From Lepidurus packardi (lineage: Eukaryota; Arthropoda; Branchiopoda; Notostraca; Triopsidae), in contig JAKZAN010000002.1 in assembly GCA_023053545.1 (NCBI GenBank), forward strand, positions 7,622,790 to 7,686,789: a stretch of DNA of 64,000 nt, given 5' to 3'. Positions 47,298-61,576 of this stretch are shown one piece after another; the first letter of the stretch is position 1, and the number at the start of each line of letters is the position of its first letter. A program made the position numbers and the translations under genes. The notes below the pieces were generated by a model. The model had not been told where the DNA came from. It saw only the letters and a list, made by a program, of their open reading frames with translations, and searched no databases.

Positions 47298-50200
47298 TCA
47301 ACGCCGCAGGGCAGGAACAGGCGTAGTCTCTGTAGTGACAGTAGACGTGGATGAGCCTTCTTCTGATGATAAATCTTCCGATTGAGCTTGCGGGGGCGTG
47401 ACCGTCCCAGTGTTGCTCAAACCAACTTCAATATCTGCCGGTGCTCCTGGCGAATGTTCTCTGTCCATTCGGCTTCCCAGATCCATGCTTGAACTACTCA
47501 CTAATCCCATTGCGGAGACTCCTGAATTGACTTCTTCAATAGCTTTACGCAACTAGAAAACCAGAAACAGTTTAGGTTAAAAACATACGTTATAACTTCA
47601 TTCAAAAGCCGCGTTCGTTTCGTACGTTCTACTTAAACTTAGACTAGCCAAAATTCCTTGACTTATGCTTATAAGCATTCATTTTAGTCTAAACTTTGAA
47701 AGTTTACGGAAGTCGACTTGGAAAGTCTCGATTCCAAAAAGAACGATTATAAGCAACACAATTATAATTATAAGAGGTGCTTGTTGAAAATAAGCAATAT
47801 CTGAATTGTTTGTTTTACGAGTATGGATTTCAATAGTATGAAAAAAATTTCAATAGAATGAACAAATTATTGTTTTTCCCGTAGGCCAGTTAATTTCTAC
47901 CATCTTGAATCAGGTTTTAGTATTATCCGGATAATTGAAGTCGTGGCTGAGGAAGATGTTGACATGATAATTGTCTCCCATTTGTTGTTTGCAACTTACG
48001 CTCGTGTTTCTTGTCCCAAATTCAATACTTCGATGGAAAAAATCGTCGCTTGCCGATTTAAATAATGTAAAAAACAATTCAAAATACTATAAGTAGAGTA
48101 TTCCTAAAAAGCACGCCGTCTCTCGGCATGCGCGTAATAAACAAAGGAAATAAATTTAAAAAAAGTTGGCGGGGTTAAGTTTAAGTCTGGACACATAAGT
48201 ACTCGTGACTTGCCTGATTCAGACCAAAACGAAAAGTCTACTTTCAAAGTCAAAGTCGACTAGCTAAATCAAACGCTGATAAGCCCGAAGTTTACCAGTG
48301 TCGAAAGCTTATAAGTCTTGGGTAAACTTAAGTCAACTTAAAGTCGACTTAAACTTTCGCCAAACGAACGCTGCTAATCTAGCCAGGGAAAAATCTTACC
48401 TCTGACAGAGAAACTACTCCTATGAGACGACCTGTGGCTGTAACGTAGGCCAAATTGATTCCCAACAGACTAAACATCGAATGAACTTTAAGTAGAGAAG
48501 TTCGCTCGACCAACTGGAAGGGAGCGGGGTCCACGTGGCAGTGCAGTAAAGAGACTTCTCGGGACATTTCAGTTTCTTCCCAAGCTTTTTGCTCGTCAGG
48601 TGACATGTCGATCACTCTTTCACGGGGCTAAAGAGATCACATATCAATAAATCACAAGAACTGAATTCCAATTTAATGAAGTTTAAAATAGGCTTACCAG
48701 TTGCACTTTCTTGATGGAAGTGGGGCTGGTAGGAGTAGTTATTATGGTAGGAGTAAAAATTTCTGCAAGGGGCTGCTGGGGGGTTGTGTTAGCGTCTGCC
48801 AAGGTGGCCGCCTTGCGAAAGATAGCTTCGAAAGCTTGCCGTATCCGGCTTTCAGCTCCGGTTACAGTAGAATAAGGCGTCGTGACAGGTGACGTCATAG
48901 GACTCGCAGCCAGTTGCATCGTAAAAGAGTTGGTCTTCTTCAAAATGGACTTGCGAGGAAAAGCCCCTGAACGAAATCCACTACTGCTTCCCACTGTCAA
49001 CTATTTCGGAATTAAGCAAAATATATTAATTTATCAATACATAACTTCCACAAGAATAGATTTACTTGGTTCTCATCAGGCTCCTGGACGTTCAAGGAAG
49101 ACTTCAAGAGATCATCAGGGGCGGGAACTACCTCAAAACGAGATGGGCGACGTTGCTCCAAGTTGGGAACCCCTTCTTCAACCGGCGGAGCAGGCAAAGC
49201 CAGCTGCATTCGCTTCAGATGTTCCTGAGCTCTAAAAAGTTAAATGTTAAGAAAAAATGTTTAAAATGCTAAATACGATGTTTCTTTTCAATCTTACTTC
49301 ACTAGGGCTTCCACTTGCCATTGAGCCGCAACTTGCAGGCGTCGCTCGCGTCCAATATGTGTTTCGATGAGTCCAATGAGCTCGTGGCGTGGAATGGAGC
49401 CTAAGAGCACCATGGAAGTGGGGGAATCAACTAACGGGAACGCTCTCAATTTGCGTCCTTCTTTGAGAACCCGGCGCAAATCTGCATACGTCATGGCGTC
49501 CCAGACGTACTTGATATTGCGCACCATAAAGTCCTCCACAAAGATAGTGTACGCCCCGGCGCCCGTGGGAACAATGTCGGGCAAGTACGGCAGTTTCTTA
49601 ATCATTATGATGGAATCGTACAGCGACGGCTGCAGCAACGTGGAAATGGCGTTGGCGACCAGGACGGCAATCATAACTGGGACAATATGGTGGATTTGGC
49701 CCGTCATCTCGGAAATCACCACGCAAATGGAGATGGAATGTGTCACACCCGCCGAGAAGGCCGCTGCCCCGACGATGGCGTAACCGCCAGGCAATATGGT
49801 GGACACAGCGGCGCCGTACCGCAAACCATCAGGAAACCACAGGTGCATGGCTTCTCCTACCATTCGCCCGAAAGCAGCTCCCATCTTGAAGATCGGAATG
49901 ACCGCCCCAGAAGGCACTGGCAAGGTCGTAGCCACGACGGTCAAGAAAAACTAGAGAAAGCGAGTCCAAACGAATGAGTTAAGGCTTTCCTGTCGAAACA
50001 GAGAGAGAGCGTAAATTATTTACAGTTACGACGATAAAGATGCCCAGGTTGACGAAAACGGACGTGTTTGCCCGCTCAGTATTCTTCCAAAAGTTCACGA
50101 TTGTGGCTTGCTCCACGGTCAAATCGTCACTATACCACGTAAAATTGGAAAAGAGGCTGATGATTTGCTGTTGCGTGGTCAGTTCAGAGGCCAAGAATTG

Positions 50201-52852
50201 GCCAAAACCCAACGGGAAATACAGGGAGCTTATGAACAAGGCCACAACTCCCGGATAAATAAACCGACTGTGAAAAACGTAACGATTAGGCATTTCGTAA
50301 CAACCAAAACTTTGTTTCTTTTGGGATAATTACTTTTTCTGGAGAAAGAAATTGATCTTCTTGTTTTTGCGCATAAAAAGGACGTAATGACGGTGGCAGT
50401 AGATAAAACTAGCTCCGCAGAGACCTCCAAACGCTCTAAAAGAACAGGTTTATCGATGAAATAAGACAGAGAAATGTCTATGAATGGCCCAAACTCACCC
50501 AACTAAGGCGTAGATGAAAAGCTCCTGGGGATCATAGGGAAAGTCGACTTGGAAACTGGTGCGGAAAATGGCAGTGATGGTTTCTTCTTTGCTGAACCAG
50601 TAAGCCAATAGGCGGAACATGAGCGCTCCAAAGACGGCGGAAAAGAACCCGCGCCAGTAATTCCGGATGGCGAAATACACCGAAGTGACTTCAATCGAGA
50701 AAAGCACGCCTCCTATGGGCGCTGCAAAACAACAGGACACGCCCACGGCGCAGGCCGCAGCCAACATTTCGCTATTACGCGACTCGTTTTCATAGATTCC
50801 GTGAAAGGAAGTGACCAACTGCGACAATAATGTCGCAATGATACTGGCAATGTGCACCAAAGGTCCTTCCTTCCCCAACGGCATGCCAGAGCCCAAGGTA
50901 GCCGTCAAACCAACGGCCTTTGCGATCAGAGTCCGAAACGTCAAGTATTCTTTAAGCACCACGCCCCGCAAGATGGTTTTCATTTCCGGAATTCCCGAAC
51001 CTGCCAACAGAAAGGTCACTCTTATTAACACAATCTCCCAGTTTAAACGATTCGCCATTCCCAAGATCATTCGAAAGAACCTTAATAACAATACCTATAG
51101 CCTGCGGAGCGATAACGTGGACAAACCCGGCCGAAAAGAGGACCAGAAAGACGGGTAGACTGATCCAAGCCAGGTATTGCAAGGCCGGGTGAGTGGCCAA
51201 GTCCCTGAACATCCATATGCGCGCTGGTAAAACATACCCCAATTACCACAACGATAATCACCGGCTAGTAACGAGTAGTTTTACCTTTGTTGGCCATGGA
51301 AATGCCGTAGTCCATGGTGAAACTGATCAGGGCCATAAGCACCCCGAGTAGGGCCAAGAAAACCCAATCCTCGCCGATTTTCGCAAAAGTATGCCTCCAA
51401 ATGTAGGCCGTAGCCCGAAGCAATCGCGAAGTCCATTTCCCTCGGTAGCGCCTTAATTCCTTGGTCCTCAACTTATCGGCCGCTCGTCGCTCTTTCTCCA
51501 CATCGCGTAACCTTTTGGCCTCTTCCTTGGCATACTCTCCCAGATCCCTTGTATAGCGACCATACATCTACAGCGACCACAAAACAAGACGACGCAAAAT
51601 CGTTATTTAATCTTTTTCTCGAGGGCATTTAATATTCGCCCATTAACGAAAAGTTAGAAAAAGAAGGGGAAGGGGAAGCAAGGTAGTGACGTCAACGCGG
51701 TATAGGAAACGGAAATTCCCTATACATATTTTTTTTTGCATGTCTTTGGAAAATTAGTTTCGGTTTCCTTGAGGACGGGCCTGTTTGTTGTACGTGTTTT
51801 GAAAGGAAGGCCACACGGAGAATGGAAGTGAAGACTCCATTCTTGACGTGAGGAGGCTTTCGACACACTACTTTTCAGTTTGCTGCCCATCCGAGCGGCC
51901 CATATTAGCACGGTATCCAATTCCATGGTATAGATGCTGCCTCACGCACTCGTCGCTTTTTCCCGAAAAGAAAGACACGTGAGGAGTTATCAAGTGAATA
52001 GACTTGATTATTCCCATTTATTCAATAAAATCAGACAGGGAAAAAACACGATCTGGAGCAAAAAATAAGAGAAGGTGCTAGGTGAGCCAGGCTACTTCTT
52101 TCAAGCAGTGAAAGAAACTTTGGGGCAATGAATGCTATTGGTTTATTCCACCTCGGGGAACACGTCACGGTACCAACCTGTACCACGACCAAGGTAATGC
52201 CATCTCGCCATTTCCCGCAGGCCAAATCTCTCAAACTCGGAAAGTAGCAGCATCTCGTACGTAATGTGAGACAAGAAACAATGGTCTACCGTCTTCTTGC
52301 AGTTCGGGGTGTTGTTTATTTATTTACATTGTAAACGAGATTCAGGTCAAGATCACCGAGACTTAAATTTGCGGTCTAACTTCATTCCTGAATGCAAATT
52401 TCAAGGTAATGAGTCGGGTTTTTACAATCCCCTTCCCTGTCTAACCGACAGTTAAATTAAAAGGAAAACAGGAGTGATTTCCATTAATTGGATAGCCCAA
52501 CCTCGGCGTATTCCTCAATTTTGTTCTATTTTTGCCGTTATTTAATCCGAAGATACGTGGACAAGACTCACGTGGAAATTCCTGCAGGGCTAAAATATTA
52601 TCTAATCTCTCCCTATACGTTTTCCAGGACTCCCCCCCCCCCCCCCAGCGAGCAAAAGAAACGCCGTAAACAGAGACAAAGGTACAAAAGAGATACAAGA
52701 AAGGCTCTATTGAGTGAACTGAGCGACAAACGCATTTCTGAAAGGAAAGAAAAGAACCAAAGACTTACCAAAGTATGTTGGTATCCTAGTTCCACTTCGG
52801 GCTGCATTCCCGTCATTGTCATGGCCGAGGAGGCTGAAGAGGCTGTTGCCAT
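47298..52852 (-). CDS. CLCN2: Chloride channel protein ClC-2 type (insect ClC-a)
   Basis: This is a plasma-membrane, voltage-gated homodimeric chloride channel. Minus-strand exons: 52852-52769, 51567-51285, 51223-51095, 51000-50499, 50435-50334, 50267-50024, 49950-49298, 49231-49066, 49000-48698, 48627-48400, 47552-47298; 982 residues. The first exon encodes 28 residues ending GYQHTL, which joins [17 protein letters not shown] exactly as in animal ClC-2; an in-frame stop precedes its ATG. Pore motifs: GSGIPEMK (central serine), GMPLGKEGP with the gating glutamate, and [16 protein letters not shown] at the helix-N position, a variant of the usual GAFMPVF. CBS1 ([18 protein letters not shown] region) is followed by a long Ser/Thr/Pro linker, then CBS2 ([20 protein letters not shown]). 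The first intron is about 1.2 kb. The last intron carries a 0.77 kb repeat element. Confidence 0.95.
47608..48374. repeat. Dispersed repeat, copy 2 (complete-looking, inverted termini)
   Basis: This lies within the last chloride-channel intron. The ends are imperfect inverted copies (GCGTTCGTTTCG... on the left; GCGTTCGTTTGG on the reverse strand of the right end), both followed by tracts rich in AAGTCGACTT-like palindromes. The right half matches 19735-20150 in RYK intron 1. No transposase is encoded and the target duplication is unclear. It is probably a non-autonomous foldback element. Confidence 0.65.
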
Positions 52853-54739
52853 GGCTTTTTTCCTTCTTAATACGATTTGGATCCCACTTGGGCTTCCTTA
52901 TGTTGTTTAACAATAAAACGCGCTCGAGTGAAGTACTAACGTCCTTGGTGTGGTTGCAAATGGCTAAAACTTGGCACAAACCACACTCTCTTCTAGGATG
53001 AGAACAATAAGATCTTTACAAAAAAAGGAAAATCCCTGGGGAAAAACAAGAGTCACTTGGATAACAATAATTTTTCATGTATTTTCTTTTTTTTTTCTTT
53101 AAGAAAAACTTCTTACTTCCAGTGAGTCAAAAATTCGTTTGAGTCTTGTGGGTACAATCCTCACTCCAGAATTTCCGATTTGCCTTCCTAAAAGTGACGT
53201 GTTTCTGCGGTTTTTCGTTTTCTTTTCCCGGACAGATGACAACAGCTCTGGATCACTTCATGACCACATGTCGGTATACAACAGAGGGAGAATTTGACAA
53301 AAAAATCCTGGTTAAGAAGGTAATTCCCACAGAAATGCCTACCCGCACTCACATTTGCTCCGGTTTCGATTCGGTGCCCAGACGACAATTATCAAGCTTC
53401 GATTTGGGATGTTTGTTCCGTTATTCTTTTCGTTTTCTTTCAGTTTCTCTTCTTCCCGAAATTGCATCCCCATGCATACCTCACACTCAACGAGGGGCTT
53501 TGGAGCAAGACTGGTTCCAGCAACAACAACTTACGGATGTAATCGTTGTCGAGAAGCTTTCTGGCCTCAATTTTCGAAGCGAGCATTCACCGAGCGTTAC
53601 ATCCTCGCCATCTAGCGCCCGCTATAAACCTTAAAAATCCGTGTGCCAACTACATGGCTTGACTTCCTGGCAAAGACACACCCACGCCAAACACATAATC
53701 TTTCACATGTTTAGGCCTGTTTGATTTTCATCCGGAGTAACTCATGTACGCGTTTATTGACTTTCGGTATAGACGAAAGAAGATGGGCAACACATCAAAT
53801 CAACAACCCACCTCGGAAAATTACAAGACACACAGTAAACCTGTCGCCCCGGGGGTGTGGTGTTGAATGGGTTAAAACGAGCTGAAAAACATCCCACGTA
53901 AAGAAAAATCCCAAAAAGCCTCCTTGTTACAGTTGCGGGCAATGTGGGTGAATTGTGGGCAATGTTTCGCAGCTACCAATCATTGAATATTACTACCGAG
54001 AGAGAAACAGGGAGGAGCCATGGTAAATAAACAAAATAGGGGACAGATTTTTCGCTGGGGTGATAGTAAAAGGTCACGCCCACAGCGTACGAGGTACAAC
54101 AGACACGCACATTAGATTCTACGGAATGGAATCAAAACCCCTATATAGATGTATATAATGATAATAATGATTATAACCCACGACACAGCCAAGAGAGAGG
54201 TTTAGAAGAAAAGACTTTCTGTTTTGTTTTTTTCAAGAAATCACACGAATAGCCCACTAAAATCAGTCTGGAAAATTCCTTCCTAAGAAAGTGAATAAAT
54301 TAAAATAAGCAAAAAAACATTGCGTTTTTATCATTAACGTTTCTTTCTTTCTCTCTCTCACCTGGGGTCGTCTTCCTTGGCTAACATACAACACACGCAC
54401 ACATAATAAACGATTAGGCTTTCTCTACTCTCAAGTTATTATTGGGGCAAAGAAATCGAGAGTTAGATAGACCAATTCCTCAAATGACTGTTAACGCGAG
54501 TGAACGGTGTCATAACTTGCCTCCCAAACCCTCAGAAAACAAACAAGCCGCGTTCATTTGCAACCCATTGATATAAACCCACCAATTTACATGCGCCAAA
54601 TTTAGGTGAACCTAACAAAAAGTTCAACGTAAAAAAGGGAAGGGAAAATCACTTTTGGGCCTTGAATGGCGTCAAAAAATTGGAAATTAATTAAAAGGTG
54701 GAAAAATGAAAAACTAAACTTGTTATCCAAATAACGAAT
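52853..54739. other. Region between the chloride-channel first exon and the synaptobrevin stop
   Basis: This holds the chloride-channel promoter side and the likely long synaptobrevin 3' UTR; a minus-strand AATAAA lies at about 53755-53760. The plus-strand frame at 53146-53634 has no domain or splice logic. Nothing else was seen. Confidence 0.5.
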
Positions 54740-57557
54740 TCAAGGAGCAATCTGGGGCGGGGTCGTGGGGGACGGCGAACTGTCCGAGCCAGACGTAGCC
54801 CATACTAAACAAAAAATAAAGAAATTAATAACTAAAAGAACGAATATCAAATAAATTCATAAACAAATAATACTACTAATAATAATAATAATTTGAATAA
54901 ACCCAGAAAGCCGTCCGCAATTCCTAACAATTAATAAGACATTTAATTTCTTTTCCTGGACTAATCTACGGAATGTTTTGCATGAGATCAACGCCGTGAA
55001 AGCTGAGTTTTAGGTATGAAGCAAATCTTCCCCTATCAACACGATCAATTTCAAGTTTTAATTACGACACACGATTGAAGCTTAAAAACCGTTCTTTCAA
55101 TTTCGTTTTCGCGAGATTCCGAAAACAGACCATTCCCACTGTTTTTTCCAGGGCTTTGTTGAAAAAGCAGCGGGAGAAATCTCTTTTCATTAAATGAAGT
55201 TTATTAGAAAAAATAAGAAGAAAATGGGAAAAGCAGAGGCGAAAAGTTTATGAACCTCGTTGTTATTGTTGGGAAGCTGAACTTACGCTCAAATGAAGCC
55301 AAATTAAGAAATCAGATTCGTAAAATGGCCAAGAATTACAAATCATAAAATAAATGAACGAAACAACCAAAAATGGGAAAATTAAGCGTGGTCGACAAGA
55401 GGTCACCCCTTGGGAAAGAAATTTAAACACACACGCTAAAGGGGAAGGGCAAAAAAAGCGTGGCACACGTGTCCGCAGCAGAGCACTCTCCAAAGGAAAA
55501 AAAAATAATATAAGAAAATAACAAAAAACACCCCGAATGGCACGCAGATAGTTAGCTGTAGGCCTTTTTGTTTTGGTGTGGAGTTGAACTTTTTTTTTTT
55601 TTTTTTTTTTTACATAAAGTTGACTGTCGTTGCAGAAATCCAGTAGCAGCAGGAAAATGACAAGAGAAGAAACGTTATACAACCACGGAAACCATATTAG
55701 TACATGAAGTAAATTCAGTTCATGGAATGTAGACGCAACACTACAAATCCAGACAAAAGACGCAAACTAAGGGAACGTGAAAATAACTGAAGGACAAGAA
55801 AACTTGTCCCAACATAAAAATTATGCCTGGTTTCAAACCAAGCTACGTAAAGAAGCAGTGAACTGTAAAAATACATAAAAATACACACAAAACTAATGTA
55901 AAACTACATCAAAATAAGGCCAATCTTGCAAAGAATTCATTAAAAATGAATCCAAGTTTAATCAAATAAATAGAAACTGTAAAACGATGATCAGTGTGAT
56001 TGGACACTTACCGACAATGATGATCAAGATGATAAGCACAATGACGCCCATGATAATCATCATCTTCAAGTTCTTCCACCAGTATTTCCTCTTCAGCTTG
56101 CCGGCTTGCTGCTCAAATTGGGAGGCGCCTTGTTGCAAAGCATCTACGGAAAAACACAGGAGATTAAAACGGAATTCCCAAGTATAGGAGGCAAAAACTA
56201 AGGAACAGTCGTGCAGTTTAAATTGCGAATGAACTCAGAAAAAGTGTTTATGAAAAGCGAAGTCCAGAATCCAAACGAGAACAGAAGTGTAAAACCCACA
56301 TCAAAAGCCAACGGGACGAGACCGCGGACCCAGAGACCCAAGAACAGGGATCAACGCCAAAACCGAAAATAAATTAACCCAGTCGGATTGAAAAAGTACA
56401 CGGATATGAAACGAAAGTCCACAAGGACACCAGAGAGAATGTTGATCACCTGCGCGGTCGTCCAGCTCCGATAGCTTTTGATCGCGTTCCAACACCTTCT
56501 CCACGTTGGTACGCATAATATCCACCACCTGCAGAAAAAGAAGGAAGAAGAAGCCACAAAAAAATGTGTGTTAGCTTTCTATGGACAACACACGTGCAAA
56601 TTGCCATTTAACAATAAGGTTCAATTTAGACAGTTAAGATCCAAGACTGCAGACTGTTCCTCAATCCAGAACTATTGGATTCTGACATGTTTTGGGGGTT
56701 GAATAGAATACCTGCTCGGTCATCCAGCTCTGAGAGTTTTTGATCGCGTTCCAATACCTTTTCCACGTTGATTTTCATGATACCAACCACCTGACATAGG
56801 GGGCATTGCAATTTTTATGCAATTTTTAGTTAGGCTTCTTCAATATACATTTTAGTTCGACTGGTTTCCAATTATTATTAGCAAATAGGAACCCTTAAAA
56901 AAGAAATGCGCTACGAATGGATTAAGTGCTTGTATACCTCGTCGACTTGAGCCTGGGTTTGCTGCAATCTTTTCGAGGCTGCTACTTGCTGTGGTGTTCT
57001 TCCACCTCCGACAACTGGAGCTCCATCTCCGCCTTCAGGGGCACCCAAACCTTGACCGCCAGACGACCTAGCAAATTACATTAAAAAATTCGACCATTAG
57101 TGAACATTCAGCCCAAAGAAATCCAACGTTACATGTTGAATAACTAATGCACTTGGGATTATTCAGCCCGGACCCTACACTTGCTTCTAGGAAAAACTGA
57201 CGGTCGTTTCCTTTACGGTAAACTTTTAGTCAGGGAAAGGTTAAAAGGAGTAAGTGAAAACTAACAAACATAAGATATTGATGAGTGTCCCATGCGAGAC
57301 TGTTCGAGAAAAGATTACCCTGGTTGGAATAAAACGGATAGCTGGCTACTATCTAGGCTAATGACACATCAGTAAAACGCCCGATAAAAGTGGGGGCGTC
57401 AGTCAATACACATACAACAGCCCAGAGCCTTGATCTTGTCTGGCTCATTTAACCTATTTGGGGCTGTTTTTAGACGCAAAACTTAACTTAGATTAGTAAG
57501 TACTTAATATTTAATGAACTTCGAGCAAAATTACATAAGTTTGAGGTTTACTTACAT
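54740..57557 (-). CDS. VAMP2: Synaptobrevin / VAMP (vesicle R-SNARE)
   Basis: This tail-anchored vesicle R-SNARE pairs with syntaxin and SNAP-25 for exocytosis. Minus-strand exons: 57557-57556 (AT of the start codon), 57067-56938, then one of two alternative 79-base exons (56790-56712 or 56528-56450), 56143-56012, 54804-54740; 135 residues. The N-terminus [18 protein letters not shown] is followed by [12 protein letters not shown]. The SNARE motif with zero-layer Arg is [18 protein letters not shown], continuing [18 protein letters not shown]. Then come the juxtamembrane [12 protein letters not shown], a membrane helix and a short lumenal tail ending TPPQIAP. The gene is close to the insect neuronal/ubiquitous synaptobrevins. 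The start codon is split: GCAT/gtaagt at 57556 joins ag/G at 57067, and an in-frame stop lies upstream of the split ATG. Confidence 0.95.
56450..56528 (-). CDS. VAMP2: Synaptobrevin alternative SNARE exon b
   Basis: This 79-base exon encodes [16 protein letters not shown] and continues to LDDRA; the sequence equals the canonical animal form. Acceptor ctgcag at 56530-56529 and donor GCAG/GTGATC. It is the same length and phase as exon a, 183 bases away. Confidence 0.9.
56712..56790 (-). CDS. VAMP2: Synaptobrevin alternative SNARE exon a
   Basis: This 79-base exon encodes [16 protein letters not shown] and continues to LDDRA. It differs from exon b at three residues (D to G, R to K, T to I) plus synonymous changes. 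Acceptor gtcag at 56792-56791 and donor GCAG/GTATTC are intact, so it looks functional. Confidence 0.85.
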
Positions 57558-58039
57558 GCTTTTTGGCGATTATATTACGGAGCAAGGCTCACCGAACGTT
57601 TTCCCGATAATCACAAGAGCTGACTATGACGTCACGCTATGGAGTAAGCTGCGTGGGCAATAGGTGGCGCTTATCACCGACTGGCGGACCTCGAGAAAAT
57701 CAAAGCCCGCGTTGTTTGAAATGTGCGACTCAAACGGGCAGAAATCCTAACATATTCAATCCAATTTCATTCAAAACTGAAAGAAAAGACACATCATACT
57801 GATACGAGAACAGCAAGATTTCTGTTCTAACCTACTAACACGTTGCAAAAGGTGTCATCAATGATGCCGAAATTAATTCATGATCTTTGGGCGTTACGGA
57901 AATTTGTATTTCTGAATAATCTTGAAGTTTTACCGTAGCCCTCTGGCTCGGAGCCGATTGTACATCTAACTTCAAACTCTTGCGCGCCTGCATCCATTGC
58001 AACACTTCGTTACTCCCGAAAAGGAGGGTCCTCCTCGAC
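57558..58039. other. Synaptobrevin promoter region / PSMD1 3' region
   Basis: A 480-base spacer holds the synaptobrevin 5' leader and the PSMD1 3' UTR. The minus-strand frame 57835-58107 is mostly UTR plus the last PSMD1 exon in another frame. Confidence 0.5.

Positions 58040-61576
<3,537 letters not shown>

Noticed and set aside
49367..49977. Plus-strand frames of 96-138 codons
   Set aside because: Antisense shadows of chloride-channel exon 49950-49298.
52488..52910. 140-codon plus-strand frame
   Set aside because: Antisense to the chloride-channel first exon and its intron; includes a poly-C run and no domain.
53146..53634. 162-codon plus-strand frame upstream of the chloride channel
   Set aside because: Low-complexity F/S-rich translation, no domain, lies in presumed promoter/3' UTR sequence.
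55590..55612. Long homopolymer runs (poly-T here; poly-A near 58240; poly-C/G near 14880, 24700, 52628, 60828)
   Set aside because: Ordinary intronic or intergenic homopolymers; no retrocopy adjacent.
55263..55682. 139-codon minus-strand frame
   Set aside because: Inside the synaptobrevin last intron, spans a poly-T tract, hydrophobic by composition only.
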